A stretch of 64,000 bases of DNA, taken from contig JAFGRY010000032.1 of the NCBI GenBank assembly GCA_016934955.1, positions 19,311 to 83,310 on the forward strand, in the 5' to 3' direction. Under the pieces are notes generated by a model, which was not told where the DNA came from, did not search any database, and was given only the letters and a program-made list of their open reading frames with translations. This stretch comes from a bacterium (GTDB taxonomy: Bacteria > Zhuqueibacterota > QNDG01 > JAGLOF01). Of this stretch, positions 34,956 to 43,977 are shown one piece after another. The translations under genes were made by a program, and so were the position numbers. How positions within the stretch are numbered: the stretch's first letter is position 1; the number at the start of each line of letters is the position of its first letter.

Positions 34956-36839
34956 TCAGACGGTCACGCTTTCGGCCGCGGCCTCGTCTTCCGCTTTCTG
35001 GCGGCTGCGTCTGAGCGCGATGGTGCGGTCGTTTCTGCTGTATATCATTTTCGCCAGACGGATGTGCCGCGGTGTCACTTCGACAACTTCATCTTCGGCG
35101 ATGAATTCGATCGACTGATCCAGAGAAAGGCGCCTGGGCGGCCGCAGGGTTACGGTCGCTTCCGAGGTCGAACTGCGCATATTGGTCAGTTTTTTCTCTT
35201 TCGTGATGTTGACGTCGAGATCGGTGCCCCGGTTCCGTTCGCCGATGATCATGCCCTCGTACACCGATGTTCCGACATCGACGAAGAGTTCACCCCGGTC
35301 GCCCATGGCAAAAGACGCGTAGGCGGTGACTTTACCCGGCCGGTCCGCCACCAGTGCCCCGGTGGTGCGCTGCGGGATGGCACCGAACCAGGGCTCGTAC
35401 CCCTGGAATATGGCGTTCATAATTCCCGCCCCTTTTGTATCGGTGAGAAACTGGCTGCGGAATCCGATGAGTCCGCGGCTGGGGATGAGGAATTCCAGGT
35501 TCGCCCGTCCATGCCCGTGGTTGACGAGATTGGTCATTCTTCCCTTGCGCTGGGAAAGCTTTTCGGTGACGATGCCGATGTGTTCCTCGGGGATGTCGAT
35601 GAAAATATGCTCTACCGGTTCACAGGTGGTGCCCTCGATGGTTTTGGTGATCACCCGCGGTTTTGACACGAGAAATTCATATCCCTCCCGGCGCATGGTC
35701 TCGATGAGAACGGCCATTTGCAGTTCGCCCCGGCCGCGCACCTCGAAAGCATCGGTGCGGTCCGTGGTCCGGACGTCGATGGAGACGTTGCCCTTGGTCT
35801 CCAGTTCCAGACGTTCCCTGAGATGACGGGAGGTGAGATAGGTCCCGTCTCTGCCGGCGAACGGGCTGGTGTTCACGTAAAAGATCATGGAGAGAGTGGG
35901 CTCGTCGACCCGAATGCGCGGCAGCGGCAGAGGATTGTCCAGGGATGAAATGGTGTCGCCGATCTTTATGTCCTCGACACCGGCGACCGCGGCGATATCG
36001 CCGGCGGCGACAGTGTCGGTCTTTGCCTTTTTCAGGTTCTGGAACGTGTAGAGAACGGAAAAGCTGATGCCTTTAATGATTTCGTCCCTGGCGCAGAGCG
36101 CATAGGACCTGTTCATGGCAAGCGTGCCGTGGATCAGCCGGCCGACGGCGATTTGACCGACGTAGGAGTCATACTCGAGATTCGTCACGAGAAACTGGGT
36201 GTTTGCCGTATCATCGGCATCCGGTCCGGGTATGTTTTTCACGATCGTTTCGAACAGGGGGAGGAGCGTGTCCGAGGCATCGCCGGGATCCCGGTGAGCG
36301 ATCCCGGCCTTGGCGTTGGTGTAGAGCACCGGCATGTCGATCTGTTCATCCGAGGCGTCGAGATCGATGAACAGATCGTAGACCTTGTTGAGCACTTCGC
36401 CGATACGGGCGTCGGCACGGTCGATCTTGTTGATAACGAGAATGATGGGAAGGCCCCGTTCAAGGGTCTTCCTCACCACAAAGCGGGTCTGGGGGAGCGG
36501 TCCCTCACTGGCGTCGACCAGGAGCAGGGCGCCGTCAACGAGGTTGAGGCTGCGTTCCACTTCACCGCCGAAGTCGGCGTGCCCCGGGGTGTCGACGATG
36601 TTGATCTTGACGTTGCCGAAAAAAACGGCCGTGTTTTTCGCCATGATGGTGATGCCGCGTTCTTTCTCCAGATCCATGGAGTCCATCACCCTGGTCGTGA
36701 CCAGCTGGTTCTGCCGGTAGATGCCGCTCTGTTTGAGCATGGCATCGACCAGGGTCGTCTTCCCATGGTCGACATGGGCAATGATGGCGATATTGCGAAT
36801 AGTCTCTTTTTTTGCCAATCGTGTTCCTTTATCCTGCAT
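34956..36839 (-). CDS. typA: Ribosome-associated GTPase TypA/BipA
   Basis: A 627-aa translational GTPase involved in ribosome assembly and stress adaptation. G1 is HVDHGKTT, G2 is [10 protein letters not shown]3 is [14 protein letters not shown] and G4 is NKIDR. The EF-G-like domains and the BipA C-terminal domain with [15 protein letters not shown] follow. The ATG at 36839 is plausible, but a TTG at 36818 sits about 6 nt after AAAGGA and could be the true start, removing seven residues. A long GC-rich hairpin lies in its leader. Confidence 0.95.
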   Translation of the reverse strand: MQDKGTRLAKKETIRNIAIIAHVDHGKTTLVDAMLKQSGIYRQNQLVTTRVMDSMDLEKERGITIMAKNTAVFFGNVKINIVDTPGHADFGGEVERSLNLVDGALLLVDASEGPLPQTRFVVRKTLERGLPIILVINKIDRADARIGEVLNKVYDLFIDLDASDEQIDMPVLYTNAKAGIAHRDPGDASDTLLPLFETIVKNIPGPDADDTANTQFLVTNLEYDSYVGQIAVGRLIHGTLAMNRSYALCARDEIIKGISFSVLYTFQNLKKAKTDTVAAGDIAAVAGVEDIKIGDTISSLDNPLPLPRIRVDEPTLSMIFYVNTSPFAGRDGTYLTSRHLRERLELETKGNVSIDVRTTDRTDAFEVRGRGELQMAVLIETMRREGYEFLVSKPRVITKTIEGTTCEPVEHIFIDIPEEHIGIVTEKLSQRKGRMTNLVNHGHGRANLEFLIPSRGLIGFRSQFLTDTKGAGIMNAIFQGYEPWFGAIPQRTTGALVADRPGKVTAYASFAMGDRGELFVDVGTSVYEGMIIGERNRGTDLDVNITKEKKLTNMRSSTSEATVTLRPPRRLSLDQSIEFIAEDEVVEVTPRHIRLAKMIYSRNDRTIALRRSRQKAEDEAAAESVTV

Positions 36840-36891
36840 ACAGTGCCAGGGGCGGATGCCCGGCCGGGATATCTCCCGGCGACCCCGCCCG

Positions 36892-36920
36892 CGCTGTCCG
36901 GGAACCGGTCCCGGACAGCG
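36892..36920 (-). promoter_or_regulatory. GC-rich hairpin in the typA leader
   Basis: An 11-bp perfect stem (CGCTGTCCGGG and complement) with a 7-nt loop lies 53 nt upstream of the typA start, between typA and the acyl synthetase gene. There is no U-tract on the minus strand. It could end upstream transcription weakly or act in the typA leader. Confidence 0.4.
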
Positions 36921-37010
36921 TGCATAACATACGAAAATAACAGGAGAAAAACAGCTGTTTTTTTAGAAGAAAGGAACGGTGATCCCGGACAAGGGGCGGA
37001 GGGCCGGTGC

Positions 37011-38525
37011 TCAGGAATCCTGGGCGGCGACGATATCGGCTATGGTTCGGAAATCGATCTTGCCGGTGCCCATTTTCGGAAGCTGGGGCAGCACGATGAA
37101 TGTTTTGGGGATGGCTATTTTCGGCAGTTCCCGGCCCATTTTTCTGATGATCTCTTTCGCGTTCACTTTCTCGGTGACCACCGCTGTAATGCGGGCTCCT
37201 TTACGGGAATCGGGGACATCGACCACACAGCAGTCGACACCGTCGGGAAGGCAGGATTCAAGCACCTTTTCCGTGCGGACGAGGGAGACCATTTCCCCTC
37301 CGATCTTGACGAACCGTTTGAGACGGCCGCAGTGCCAGAGGAAGCCGTCCTCATCGAACCTGCCCATATCCCCGGTGTCATACCAGCCGTTTTGCATCCT
37401 GAGGGCGGTCTGTTCCAGGTCGTTCAAATAGCCTTTCATGACAAGGTCGCCCTTTACGAGGATTTTTCCCTCTTCTCCGGCGAGCAGCCGTTCTCCCGTT
37501 TCGAGATCGACGATTTTCACCTGCACCCCGGGAAGCGGCTTGCCGATACTGCCCCGGCGGCTGTTTCCCGGAGAGTTTACGGAAATGCCGGGACTGGTTT
37601 CAGTGGTCCCGTAGGCGTCGTAGAGCTGAATTCCGTGCCGCTCGAGATATCCTTCATGCAGCCAGTCGGGCGATTTGTCGGCGCCCGGAAGAGCGATTTT
37701 TATGGTTGAAAAATCCCCCGGCTGAGATTCCCGAAGATAGCCCGCGAAAAAAATTGGTGTCGCGGCGATAAGCGTGGCTTTTTCCTCCCGGATGAGTTTG
37801 GGAATTACCTTGTAATCCAGGGGATTGGCATACGTCACCGACGTACATCCAATGGCAATGGGAAACCAGAAATTGGCATTGAACCCGAACACGTGAAACA
37901 GCGGCAGGATTGACATGACGATGTCGTCTTCATTTAACGGAAACACCTCTTTCAGTGAGGCGATATTGGCTGAAAGGTTCCTGTGGGTCAGCTGTACGGC
38001 CTTGGGATCCTTTTCGCTGCCGCTGGTAAAAAGAATGACAAGCGTATCGTCTCCGGCGGTTTTCGGCAGACCGGCGATGATCGTCTCCGCGGGAAGCAGC
38101 GATTTCGCGGCCGCGGCAAGTTTGTCGCGGCCCGAGATGGATGCCATGATATCTTCGATGCAGACCATGCCGGGAATCAGGGGACAGTTGATCTTTTCCA
38201 GGAGGGCGCGGGAGACGATGATCGTGCGGAACCCGCACTTTTTCTGGGCATAGCGGCAGTTTTCAGCGGCGCCGGTGGAGTAGTTGATCATTGCCGGCAC
38301 CTTCCCGGCCATGAGAATGCCGATCACGGTGAGCACGGCTCCCGCGGATGTCGGGATCATCACGCCGATTTCGCCGTCACTGTATTTACGGAATTTCCTG
38401 GCGAGAATGAGCGAGGCGATAAGCGCTTTGCCGTAGGTGACGTCCCGGTTCAGCGTTCTGTCTCTGACCGCAATTTTTTTTCCCAGTTTTTTTGCCTGGC
38501 TGATGAACAGGTGATGCAGTATCAT
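37011..38525 (-). CDS. AMP-dependent acyl-ACP/acyl-CoA synthetase (Aas-like ligase)
   Basis: A 504-aa ANL-superfamily ligase that activates an acyl chain as acyl-AMP and then thioesterifies it. The P-loop is TSGSEKDPKAVQLTH (a variant of TSGSTGxPK), with YGTTETSP, YDTGDMGRFDEDGFL and the C-terminal lysine in MGTGKIDF. The stretch GAVLTVIGILMAGKVPAMINYS with SRALLEK closely resembles the ligase half of Aas, which re-acylates lysophospholipids through acyl-ACP. The acyltransferase half is absent. The ATG at 38525 has a perfect AGGAGG upstream; an earlier open frame is ignored. It follows the DUF1846 gene by 23 nt. Confidence 0.87.
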   Translation of the reverse strand: MILHHLFISQAKKLGKKIAVRDRTLNRDVTYGKALIASLILARKFRKYSDGEIGVMIPTSAGAVLTVIGILMAGKVPAMINYSTGAAENCRYAQKKCGFRTIIVSRALLEKINCPLIPGMVCIEDIMASISGRDKLAAAAKSLLPAETIIAGLPKTAGDDTLVILFTSGSEKDPKAVQLTHRNLSANIASLKEVFPLNEDDIVMSILPLFHVFGFNANFWFPIAIGCTSVTYANPLDYKVIPKLIREEKATLIAATPIFFAGYLRESQPGDFSTIKIALPGADKSPDWLHEGYLERHGIQLYDAYGTTETSPGISVNSPGNSRRGSIGKPLPGVQVKIVDLETGERLLAGEEGKILVKGDLVMKGYLNDLEQTALRMQNGWYDTGDMGRFDEDGFLWHCGRLKRFVKIGGEMVSLVRTEKVLESCLPDGVDCCVVDVPDSRKGARITAVVTEKVNAKEIIRKMGRELPKIAIPKTFIVLPQLPKMGTGKIDFRTIADIVAAQDS

Positions 38526-38548
38526 GGCAATTCCTCCTAGGTGTCGGC

Positions 38549-40066
38549 TCAGGCGATGTAGAGATGTTTTGAGGAAAAAGTGGGGTCGCTGGTCAGATGC
38601 ACGCCCAGCTTGCGCAGGCCGTCCTCGTCTCCGGGAGTGGGGATGTGTGTCAGGTGAACGTCGCACTCTTTCAACGCCGTCAGCTGTCTCATCGCCGCTT
38701 CCGCGGACGGGTTTGTGGTGGCGCTGATACTGAGGGCGATGAGGGTTTCCTCGAGATTGAGGCTCATCTGCCGGGAACCGAGTATTTCGCGTTTGAACGT
38801 GCCGATGGATTCGGTGACCGACGGTGCCAGAAGATGGATGCTGTCGGGCAGGGCCGCGAGATGTTTGACGGCATTGAGAATCAGGCTGGATGCCGCATGC
38901 ATGAGCGGAGAGTTTTTCCCGGTGACGATGGTTCCGTCGGACAGTTCGATTGCGGCCCCGCAGCAGATGCCTTCGTTTCCTTTGCCGGCTTGTTGCGCGG
39001 CCAGGGCGGCTTGCCTGGCGGGTTCGATGACGCGCCGGTCCCCGGGCTTGAGCTGCAGTTCATTCATGAGCAGCTCGGCGCGCTGCACCGTGTCACTGTC
39101 CACGAATCCCAGAAGATGTTCACAGCGGTACCGGAAATAGCGGCGGATGATCTCCTGGCCCGCCGCCTCGCGTACGACCTGGTCGTCAACGATCCCGAAG
39201 CCCGCGCAGTTCACGCCCATATCGGTGGGAGACTGATACAGGGATTCAGCTCCGGAGATCTTTTGCAGGATCCGTTTCAGCACGGGAAAGCATTCAACAT
39301 CACGGTTGTAGTTGATCGCGGTTGTGCCGTATGCTTCGAGGTGAAATGGATCGATTTCGTTGTAATCCCTGAGATCGGCGGTGGCCGACTCATAGGCGAC
39401 GTTAACGGGATGTTTCAGGGGAATATTCCAGATCGGGAAGGTCTCGAATTTGGCGTATCCCGCTTCAATGCCCCGCTGATGCTCATGATAGAGCTGGGAC
39501 ATACAGGTGGCCAGCTTGCCGCTTCCCGGACCGGGTCCGGTCACCACCACGAGCCGTTTGCCGGTGTCGATATAGTCATTGGCGCCGTAGCCCTCTTCGC
39601 TGACAATGGTGTCGACATCGGTGGGGTACCCTTTGGTATACCGGTGGGTGTATACCCGCAGGCCCCGGTTTTCGAGCCGGTTTTTAAAGATTGTCGCCGC
39701 AGGCTGATCCTCGAAACGGGTGATGACCACGGCGCTTATGTCGATATCCCACTCCCGAATATCATCGATGAGCTTCATGGCGTCGGCGTCGTAGGTGATG
39801 CCGAAATCTGCTCGTACTTTTTTGCGCTCGATATCACCGGCGTAGATACAGAGGATGATGTTCGCCTCGTCCCTGAGTTTCCGGAGGAGCTGCATTTTCA
39901 CGTTCGGCTCGAAACCGGGCAGAACCCGGGAAGCGTGGTAATCGTACATCAGTTTTCCGCCGAATTCCAGGTAGAGTTTGTTGTTGAACCGGGAAACCCG
40001 TTCCCGAATGGCTTCTGACTGTTTGCTGAGGTAGAGGTCGTTGTCAAAACCTTTTTTAACAGGCAA
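38549..40066 (-). CDS. DUF1846 family protein
   Basis: A 505-aa cytoplasmic protein of the DUF1846 family, whose biochemical role is not settled. It begins near the conserved KKGFDNDLYLSKQSEAIRER. It carries a nucleotide-loop-like GPGPGSGKLATCMSQLYHE (about 175-193) and HPVNVAYESATADL, both typical of the family. The start is uncertain: no ATG lies near the conserved N-terminus, and the TTG at 40066 follows AGGAGG by 4 nt, giving the family's usual length. The open frame extends to an ATG at 40135, adding 23 residues. It is the first gene of a two-gene unit with the acyl synthetase. Confidence 0.82.
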   Translation of the reverse strand: MPVKKGFDNDLYLSKQSEAIRERVSRFNNKLYLEFGGKLMYDYHASRVLPGFEPNVKMQLLRKLRDEANIILCIYAGDIERKKVRADFGITYDADAMKLIDDIREWDIDISAVVITRFEDQPAATIFKNRLENRGLRVYTHRYTKGYPTDVDTIVSEEGYGANDYIDTGKRLVVVTGPGPGSGKLATCMSQLYHEHQRGIEAGYAKFETFPIWNIPLKHPVNVAYESATADLRDYNEIDPFHLEAYGTTAINYNRDVECFPVLKRILQKISGAESLYQSPTDMGVNCAGFGIVDDQVVREAAGQEIIRRYFRYRCEHLLGFVDSDTVQRAELLMNELQLKPGDRRVIEPARQAALAAQQAGKGNEGICCGAAIELSDGTIVTGKNSPLMHAASSLILNAVKHLAALPDSIHLLAPSVTESIGTFKREILGSRQMSLNLEETLIALSISATTNPSAEAAMRQLTALKECDVHLTHIPTPGDEDGLRKLGVHLTSDPTFSSKHLYIA

Positions 40067-40174
40067 AGGCGCCTCCTGTCTGCTGTGTTCTGCGGTGATC
40101 GTGCGATGCGGGAGATTATCTTTGAAAGTACGCAACCAATGGTTCTATTGCAAGCCTAATTATTGAAAAATTCG

Positions 40175-40190
40175 TGAAAAGCGCTTGTTG
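40175..40190. promoter_or_regulatory. Candidate LacI-family operator
   Basis: TGAAAAGCGCTTGTTG centres on the palindrome AAGCGCTT, with the CG core typical of LacI/GalR-family operators. It overlaps the -35 box of the candidate promoter of the catabolic island, as expected for a sugar-responsive repressor. No regulator gene lies adjacent, so this is inference. Confidence 0.3.
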
Positions 40191-40213
40191 TTTTAGATGT
40201 TTTTTACGTTATT
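40185..40213 (+). promoter_or_regulatory. Candidate promoter of the glycan catabolic island
   Basis: TTGTTG (40185-40190), 17 bp and GTTATT (40208-40213) lie about 60 bp upstream of the GH2 gene. The -10 box is a weak match, so a transcript start would need experimental support. Confidence 0.35.
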
Positions 40214-40273
40214 AGAGACATTCGCACCATCCATTGAATACACCGATAATCCACAATTCCCGGGGGTATCACC

Positions 40274-42748
40274 ATGAGAAAGAAATGCCGCTGTCTCTTG
40301 CCGCTCGTTCTCACCGTGGCTTCGCTTGCCGGCTGCAGCCGCGGCTGGAAGCCGGCGGACAATCCCCTGTTCTCTCCCTGGGCGCGAACGGTCGATCCGA
40401 ATAAGCTGTTTCCCGGGTATCCCCGGCCCCTGCTGGAACGGGCGGAATGGCTCAATCTGAACGGCCTGTGGGACTACGCGGTTCTGGACAGCGGCGAAGC
40501 GGAGACCGGGGCCCCGGACGGACGCATCCTCGTGCCGTTCTGTATCGAATCGGCACTCTCGGGAGTGAAGCGCGGCATCATCGCCGATCAGCGGCTCCTG
40601 TACCGCCGGAGCTTCGCTCTGCCCGGGCAGTGGCGGGGCCGGCGGATCCTGATCCATTTCGAAGCGGTGGACTGGGCGACAACAGTGCTGATAAACGGAA
40701 CCGCCGTGGGTGAGCACCGGGGAGGGTACGACCCCTTCACGTTTGACATCACCGACGCGCTCACCGCCGGCGGCGAACAGGAGATCACGGTGCTGGTGTC
40801 CGACCCGACCGATGAGGGCGAGCAGCCGCGGGGCAAGCAGGTGTCACATCCCCGGGGCATCTGGTATACGCCGGTCTCGGGCATATGGCAGACGGTGTGG
40901 CTCGAGCCCGTACCGGAAACCCGCATCGAGCGAATTTTTACCGAACCTGATATCGACGCTTCCGCCGTGTCCGTCCGGGTGGAGGCGGTCAAGGCGGGAG
41001 CGGCTGACCGGATCGTCGTGGCCGTGACCAGGGACGGAAACACCGTCACCGCCGCGGCCGGCGCGCCCGGCAGCAGGATTACCGTTCCCGTCCCGAACGC
41101 GGAACTGTGGTCCCCGGATCATCCTTTTCTCTATGGCCTTCATGTCACCCTGGAACGGGGAGATGAAGAAGTGGACGCGGTGAGATCCTATTTCGGCATG
41201 CGCACCATATCCATCGGTCCCGATGCAGAGGGAGTGACGCGGCTGCTGCTCAACAACGAATTCCTGTTTCAGCACGGACCGCTGGACCAGGGGTACTGGC
41301 CCGGCGGGCTTCTGACACCTCCCTCGGATGCAGCCTACAGATACGATCTCGAGATGATCAAGGCATACGGGTTCAATATGCTGAGGAAACATGTAACGGT
41401 CGAATCCCGGCGTTTTTACGCCATGTGTGACAGCATGGGTATTCTGGTGTGGCAGGACATGCCCAGCGGCGACCGTTTCATCGGCGGCCGGGATCCGGAT
41501 ATCATTCGCAGTGAGGCTTCGGCGAGGCAGTTCGAGACGGAACTCAGGAGGATGATCGAGACAAAATACAACCATCCCAGCATCGTCATGTGGGTGCCCT
41601 TCAACGAGGGCTGGGGCCAGTATGATACGGAACGGATCGTCGATTATATCCGGTCATTGGATCCGACGCGGCTGGTGAACAATACCAGCGGATGGGCCGA
41701 CCGGGGCGCGGGCGATGTGATCGACATGCATCGCTACCCGGGGCCGGGATCACCGCTGCCGGAAAAGAGACGCGCGGCGGTACTGGGAGAATTCGGCGGT
41801 CTCGGGTGGAACGCAAAAGGGCACATGTGGCAGGATGAAGGCTGGGGATACGATCTGCTGACCGATGCGGAAGCACTGAACGAACGGTATGAAGACCTCT
41901 GCGCGAAGCTGCTGCCGCTGATCGACCACCCGGGGCTCAGCGCGGCGGTCTACACGCAGATTTCCGACATCGAGACGGAAAACAACGGGCTGATGACCTA
42001 TGACCGGAAGGTGAAGAAGGTGGATCCTGAAACCGCCTCCCTGGCCCATCGGGGCATTCTGCCCCCCCTGCTGCAGTCGGATATGCGGATCTTTCTGGAC
42101 CGGTATACCGCTGTCCTGGCCGTTCCCGGCGGCCGCAGGGCCGACATACGCTATACGCTCGACGGCTCGGATCCCGGGCCCCGTTCATCACTCTATACCG
42201 AACCGGTGATTCTCGGCGAAAGCACGCTGATCAAGACCCGCTGTTATTATCGGGACGGCGGTGTCAGCCGGGTCACGTCCTACCGGATCAGCAAAGGCAC
42301 TCCCGTTCGGGCGGTCACGCCTGAACAGACGAAGGCGGGGCTGCGGGTCTCCCTGTACGAAGGGGGCTGGAACACGCTGCCCGATTTTGCCTCCCTGGAA
42401 CCGGCGGAAACCCTGACAGCCTCCCGTGTCGATCTCACGGATGTGACCCGGCTGAAAGAGTTCGGCCTGGTGTTCAGCGGATTCATAAAAGTGCCCGAAA
42501 CCGGCGTGTACCGGTTCAGTCTCATTTCCGACGACGGCAGCCGGCTTTCCCTTGACGGGCGGGAGGTGATCCTCAACGACGGCATACACGGCATGCGGAC
42601 GCGGATGTTCGACACGGTGCTGGAGGCGGGCTGCCATCCGCTCACCGTACACTACTTCCAGAATCAGGGGGGACTGGGGCTGACATTGCATGTTCTCAGG
42701 CCCGGGGAGGATGAGATCGAGGTTCCGGCCGGCTGGTATGTCCATTGA
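40274..42748 (+). CDS. Glycoside hydrolase family 2 lipoprotein with chitobiase-like and PA14 domains
   Basis: An 824-aa lipoprotein (lipobox SLAGC, Cys21). The GH2 sugar-binding jelly roll (about 45-215) and Ig-like domain precede a TIM barrel with acid/base Glu (WVPFNEGWGQ, about 447) and nucleophile Glu (VLGEFGG, about 507). A chitobiase C-terminal-type Ig unit (YTLDGSDPGPRSSLY, about 620-675) and a PA14 domain (about 695-822, with SDDGSRLSLDG) follow; both often bind glycans. GH2 enzymes remove beta-galactosyl, glucuronyl or mannosyl residues; which one cannot be told here. It opens the catabolic island and probably sits in the periplasm or on the surface. Confidence 0.9.
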   Translation: MRKKCRCLLPLVLTVASLAGCSRGWKPADNPLFSPWARTVDPNKLFPGYPRPLLERAEWLNLNGLWDYAVLDSGEAETGAPDGRILVPFCIESALSGVKRGIIADQRLLYRRSFALPGQWRGRRILIHFEAVDWATTVLINGTAVGEHRGGYDPFTFDITDALTAGGEQEITVLVSDPTDEGEQPRGKQVSHPRGIWYTPVSGIWQTVWLEPVPETRIERIFTEPDIDASAVSVRVEAVKAGAADRIVVAVTRDGNTVTAAAGAPGSRITVPVPNAELWSPDHPFLYGLHVTLERGDEEVDAVRSYFGMRTISIGPDAEGVTRLLLNNEFLFQHGPLDQGYWPGGLLTPPSDAAYRYDLEMIKAYGFNMLRKHVTVESRRFYAMCDSMGILVWQDMPSGDRFIGGRDPDIIRSEASARQFETELRRMIETKYNHPSIVMWVPFNEGWGQYDTERIVDYIRSLDPTRLVNNTSGWADRGAGDVIDMHRYPGPGSPLPEKRRAAVLGEFGGLGWNAKGHMWQDEGWGYDLLTDAEALNERYEDLCAKLLPLIDHPGLSAAVYTQISDIETENNGLMTYDRKVKKVDPETASLAHRGILPPLLQSDMRIFLDRYTAVLAVPGGRRADIRYTLDGSDPGPRSSLYTEPVILGESTLIKTRCYYRDGGVSRVTSYRISKGTPVRAVTPEQTKAGLRVSLYEGGWNTLPDFASLEPAETLTASRVDLTDVTRLKEFGLVFSGFIKVPETGVYRFSLISDDGSRLSLDGREVILNDGIHGMRTRMFDTVLEAGCHPLTVHYFQNQGGLGLTLHVLRPGEDEIEVPAGWYVH

Positions 42749-42799
42749 TGCGGACGGACCGGGGAAACAGCGGGAATGCATAACAGACGAGGTGTTCGT

Positions 42800-43927
42800 A
42801 TGAAATACGTACTGATCGGACTTCTGGCCGCGGCAGTGGTTGCGAGCGTGATCTGCGGCTGCGGGAAAGATGTCTCCATTCACCGGAGAACATGGGGGAA
42901 AACCGCTGAGGGCGGCAATGTCTACACGTTTACCCTGACGAGTAAAGCAGGCGTCGAATGTGTCGTCACCAATTACGGCGGATACATCACCTCGCTGCGA
43001 GTGCCCGACAGAACGGGGGCGGCGGGTGATGTCGTTCTCGGGTATGAGACACTGCAGGAATACTTCGATGACGAACAGTATCTGGGCTGTCTCATAGGAC
43101 GATTCGGGAACAGAATCGCGCAGGGGACATTCAGGCTGAACGGAGAGGCGTACTCCCTGGCAGTGAACAATGGTAAAAACCATCTGCACGGCGGCATCAA
43201 AGGGTTCCACAAAGTACTCTGGGATGCAGAGACCTTCGGCACCGCGGAAGAGGCCGGTGTGCGCATGAGCTACTTCAGCCCGGACGGAGAAGAGGGCTAT
43301 CCGGGCAATCTCACGGTGACGGCCGTCTTCTCCCTCACTGCCGCCGGTGACCTGAAAGTCGACTTCAGCGCCCGCACCGATGAAGCGACACCGGTCAATC
43401 TCACGCATCACGGCTACTTCAACCTTACCTGCGCGAAGCGTGATATTCTCGGGCATGAACTGCAGATCGACGGGGATTATTATCTCCCCGTTGACGAAGG
43501 GCTGATCCCCCTGGGGAACCTGGAGCCGGTGGAGGGAACACCCTTCGATTTCAGAAAGGCGAAAGCGATAGGCCGGGATATCGATGCGGATGACCGGCAG
43601 CTGGAGTATGGACTGGGCTACGACCACAACTGGGTGCTCAACGGAGAAAGCGGCGTGCTGAAACGTGCCTGCAGTGTGTATGAGCCTGAGTCGGGCCGGG
43701 TTATGGATATCTTCACCACCGATCCCGGATTACAGTTCTATTCGGGCAATTTTCTCGACGGATCGACAACCGGGAAAAAGGGAATCCTCTATGAGCACCG
43801 GTACGCCATCGCCCTGGAGCCGCAGCACTATCCCGATTCGCCCAATCAGCCGGGGTTTCCGTCAACCATACTGAAACCGGGAGAAACGTACCGGCATACT
43901 ATCGTCTACAGATTTTCCGTACGGTGA
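42800..43927 (+). CDS. galM: Aldose 1-epimerase (galactose mutarotase), lipoprotein form
   Basis: A 375-aa mutarotase that interconverts alpha and beta anomers of free sugars. Substrate-binding and catalytic residues are visible in NGKNHLHGG, NLTHHGYFNL (general-acid His) and ALEPQHYPDSPNQP (general-base Glu). An N-terminal lipoprotein signal (lipobox ending ICGC) places it outside the cytoplasm, where it would act on sugars freed by the neighbouring glycosidase. The ATG at 42800 is chosen over an upstream one at 42776 because the signal peptide starts there. Confidence 0.9.
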   Translation: MKYVLIGLLAAAVVASVICGCGKDVSIHRRTWGKTAEGGNVYTFTLTSKAGVECVVTNYGGYITSLRVPDRTGAAGDVVLGYETLQEYFDDEQYLGCLIGRFGNRIAQGTFRLNGEAYSLAVNNGKNHLHGGIKGFHKVLWDAETFGTAEEAGVRMSYFSPDGEEGYPGNLTVTAVFSLTAAGDLKVDFSARTDEATPVNLTHHGYFNLTCAKRDILGHELQIDGDYYLPVDEGLIPLGNLEPVEGTPFDFRKAKAIGRDIDADDRQLEYGLGYDHNWVLNGESGVLKRACSVYEPESGRVMDIFTTDPGLQFYSGNFLDGSTTGKKGILYEHRYAIALEPQHYPDSPNQPGFPSTILKPGETYRHTIVYRFSVR

Positions 43928-43977
43928 GCCGGCGGATCACCGGCGGCCCCGGGGAACATCCATGAAAGGGGATCTGC

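Noticed and set aside
38597..40018. Open frame of 473 codons on the plus strand
   Set aside because: Antisense to the DUF1846 gene; no start signal and no domain.
42188..43627. Open frame of 479 codons on the minus strand
   Set aside because: Antisense to the GH2 and galM genes, both of which have clear catalytic motifs on the plus strand.
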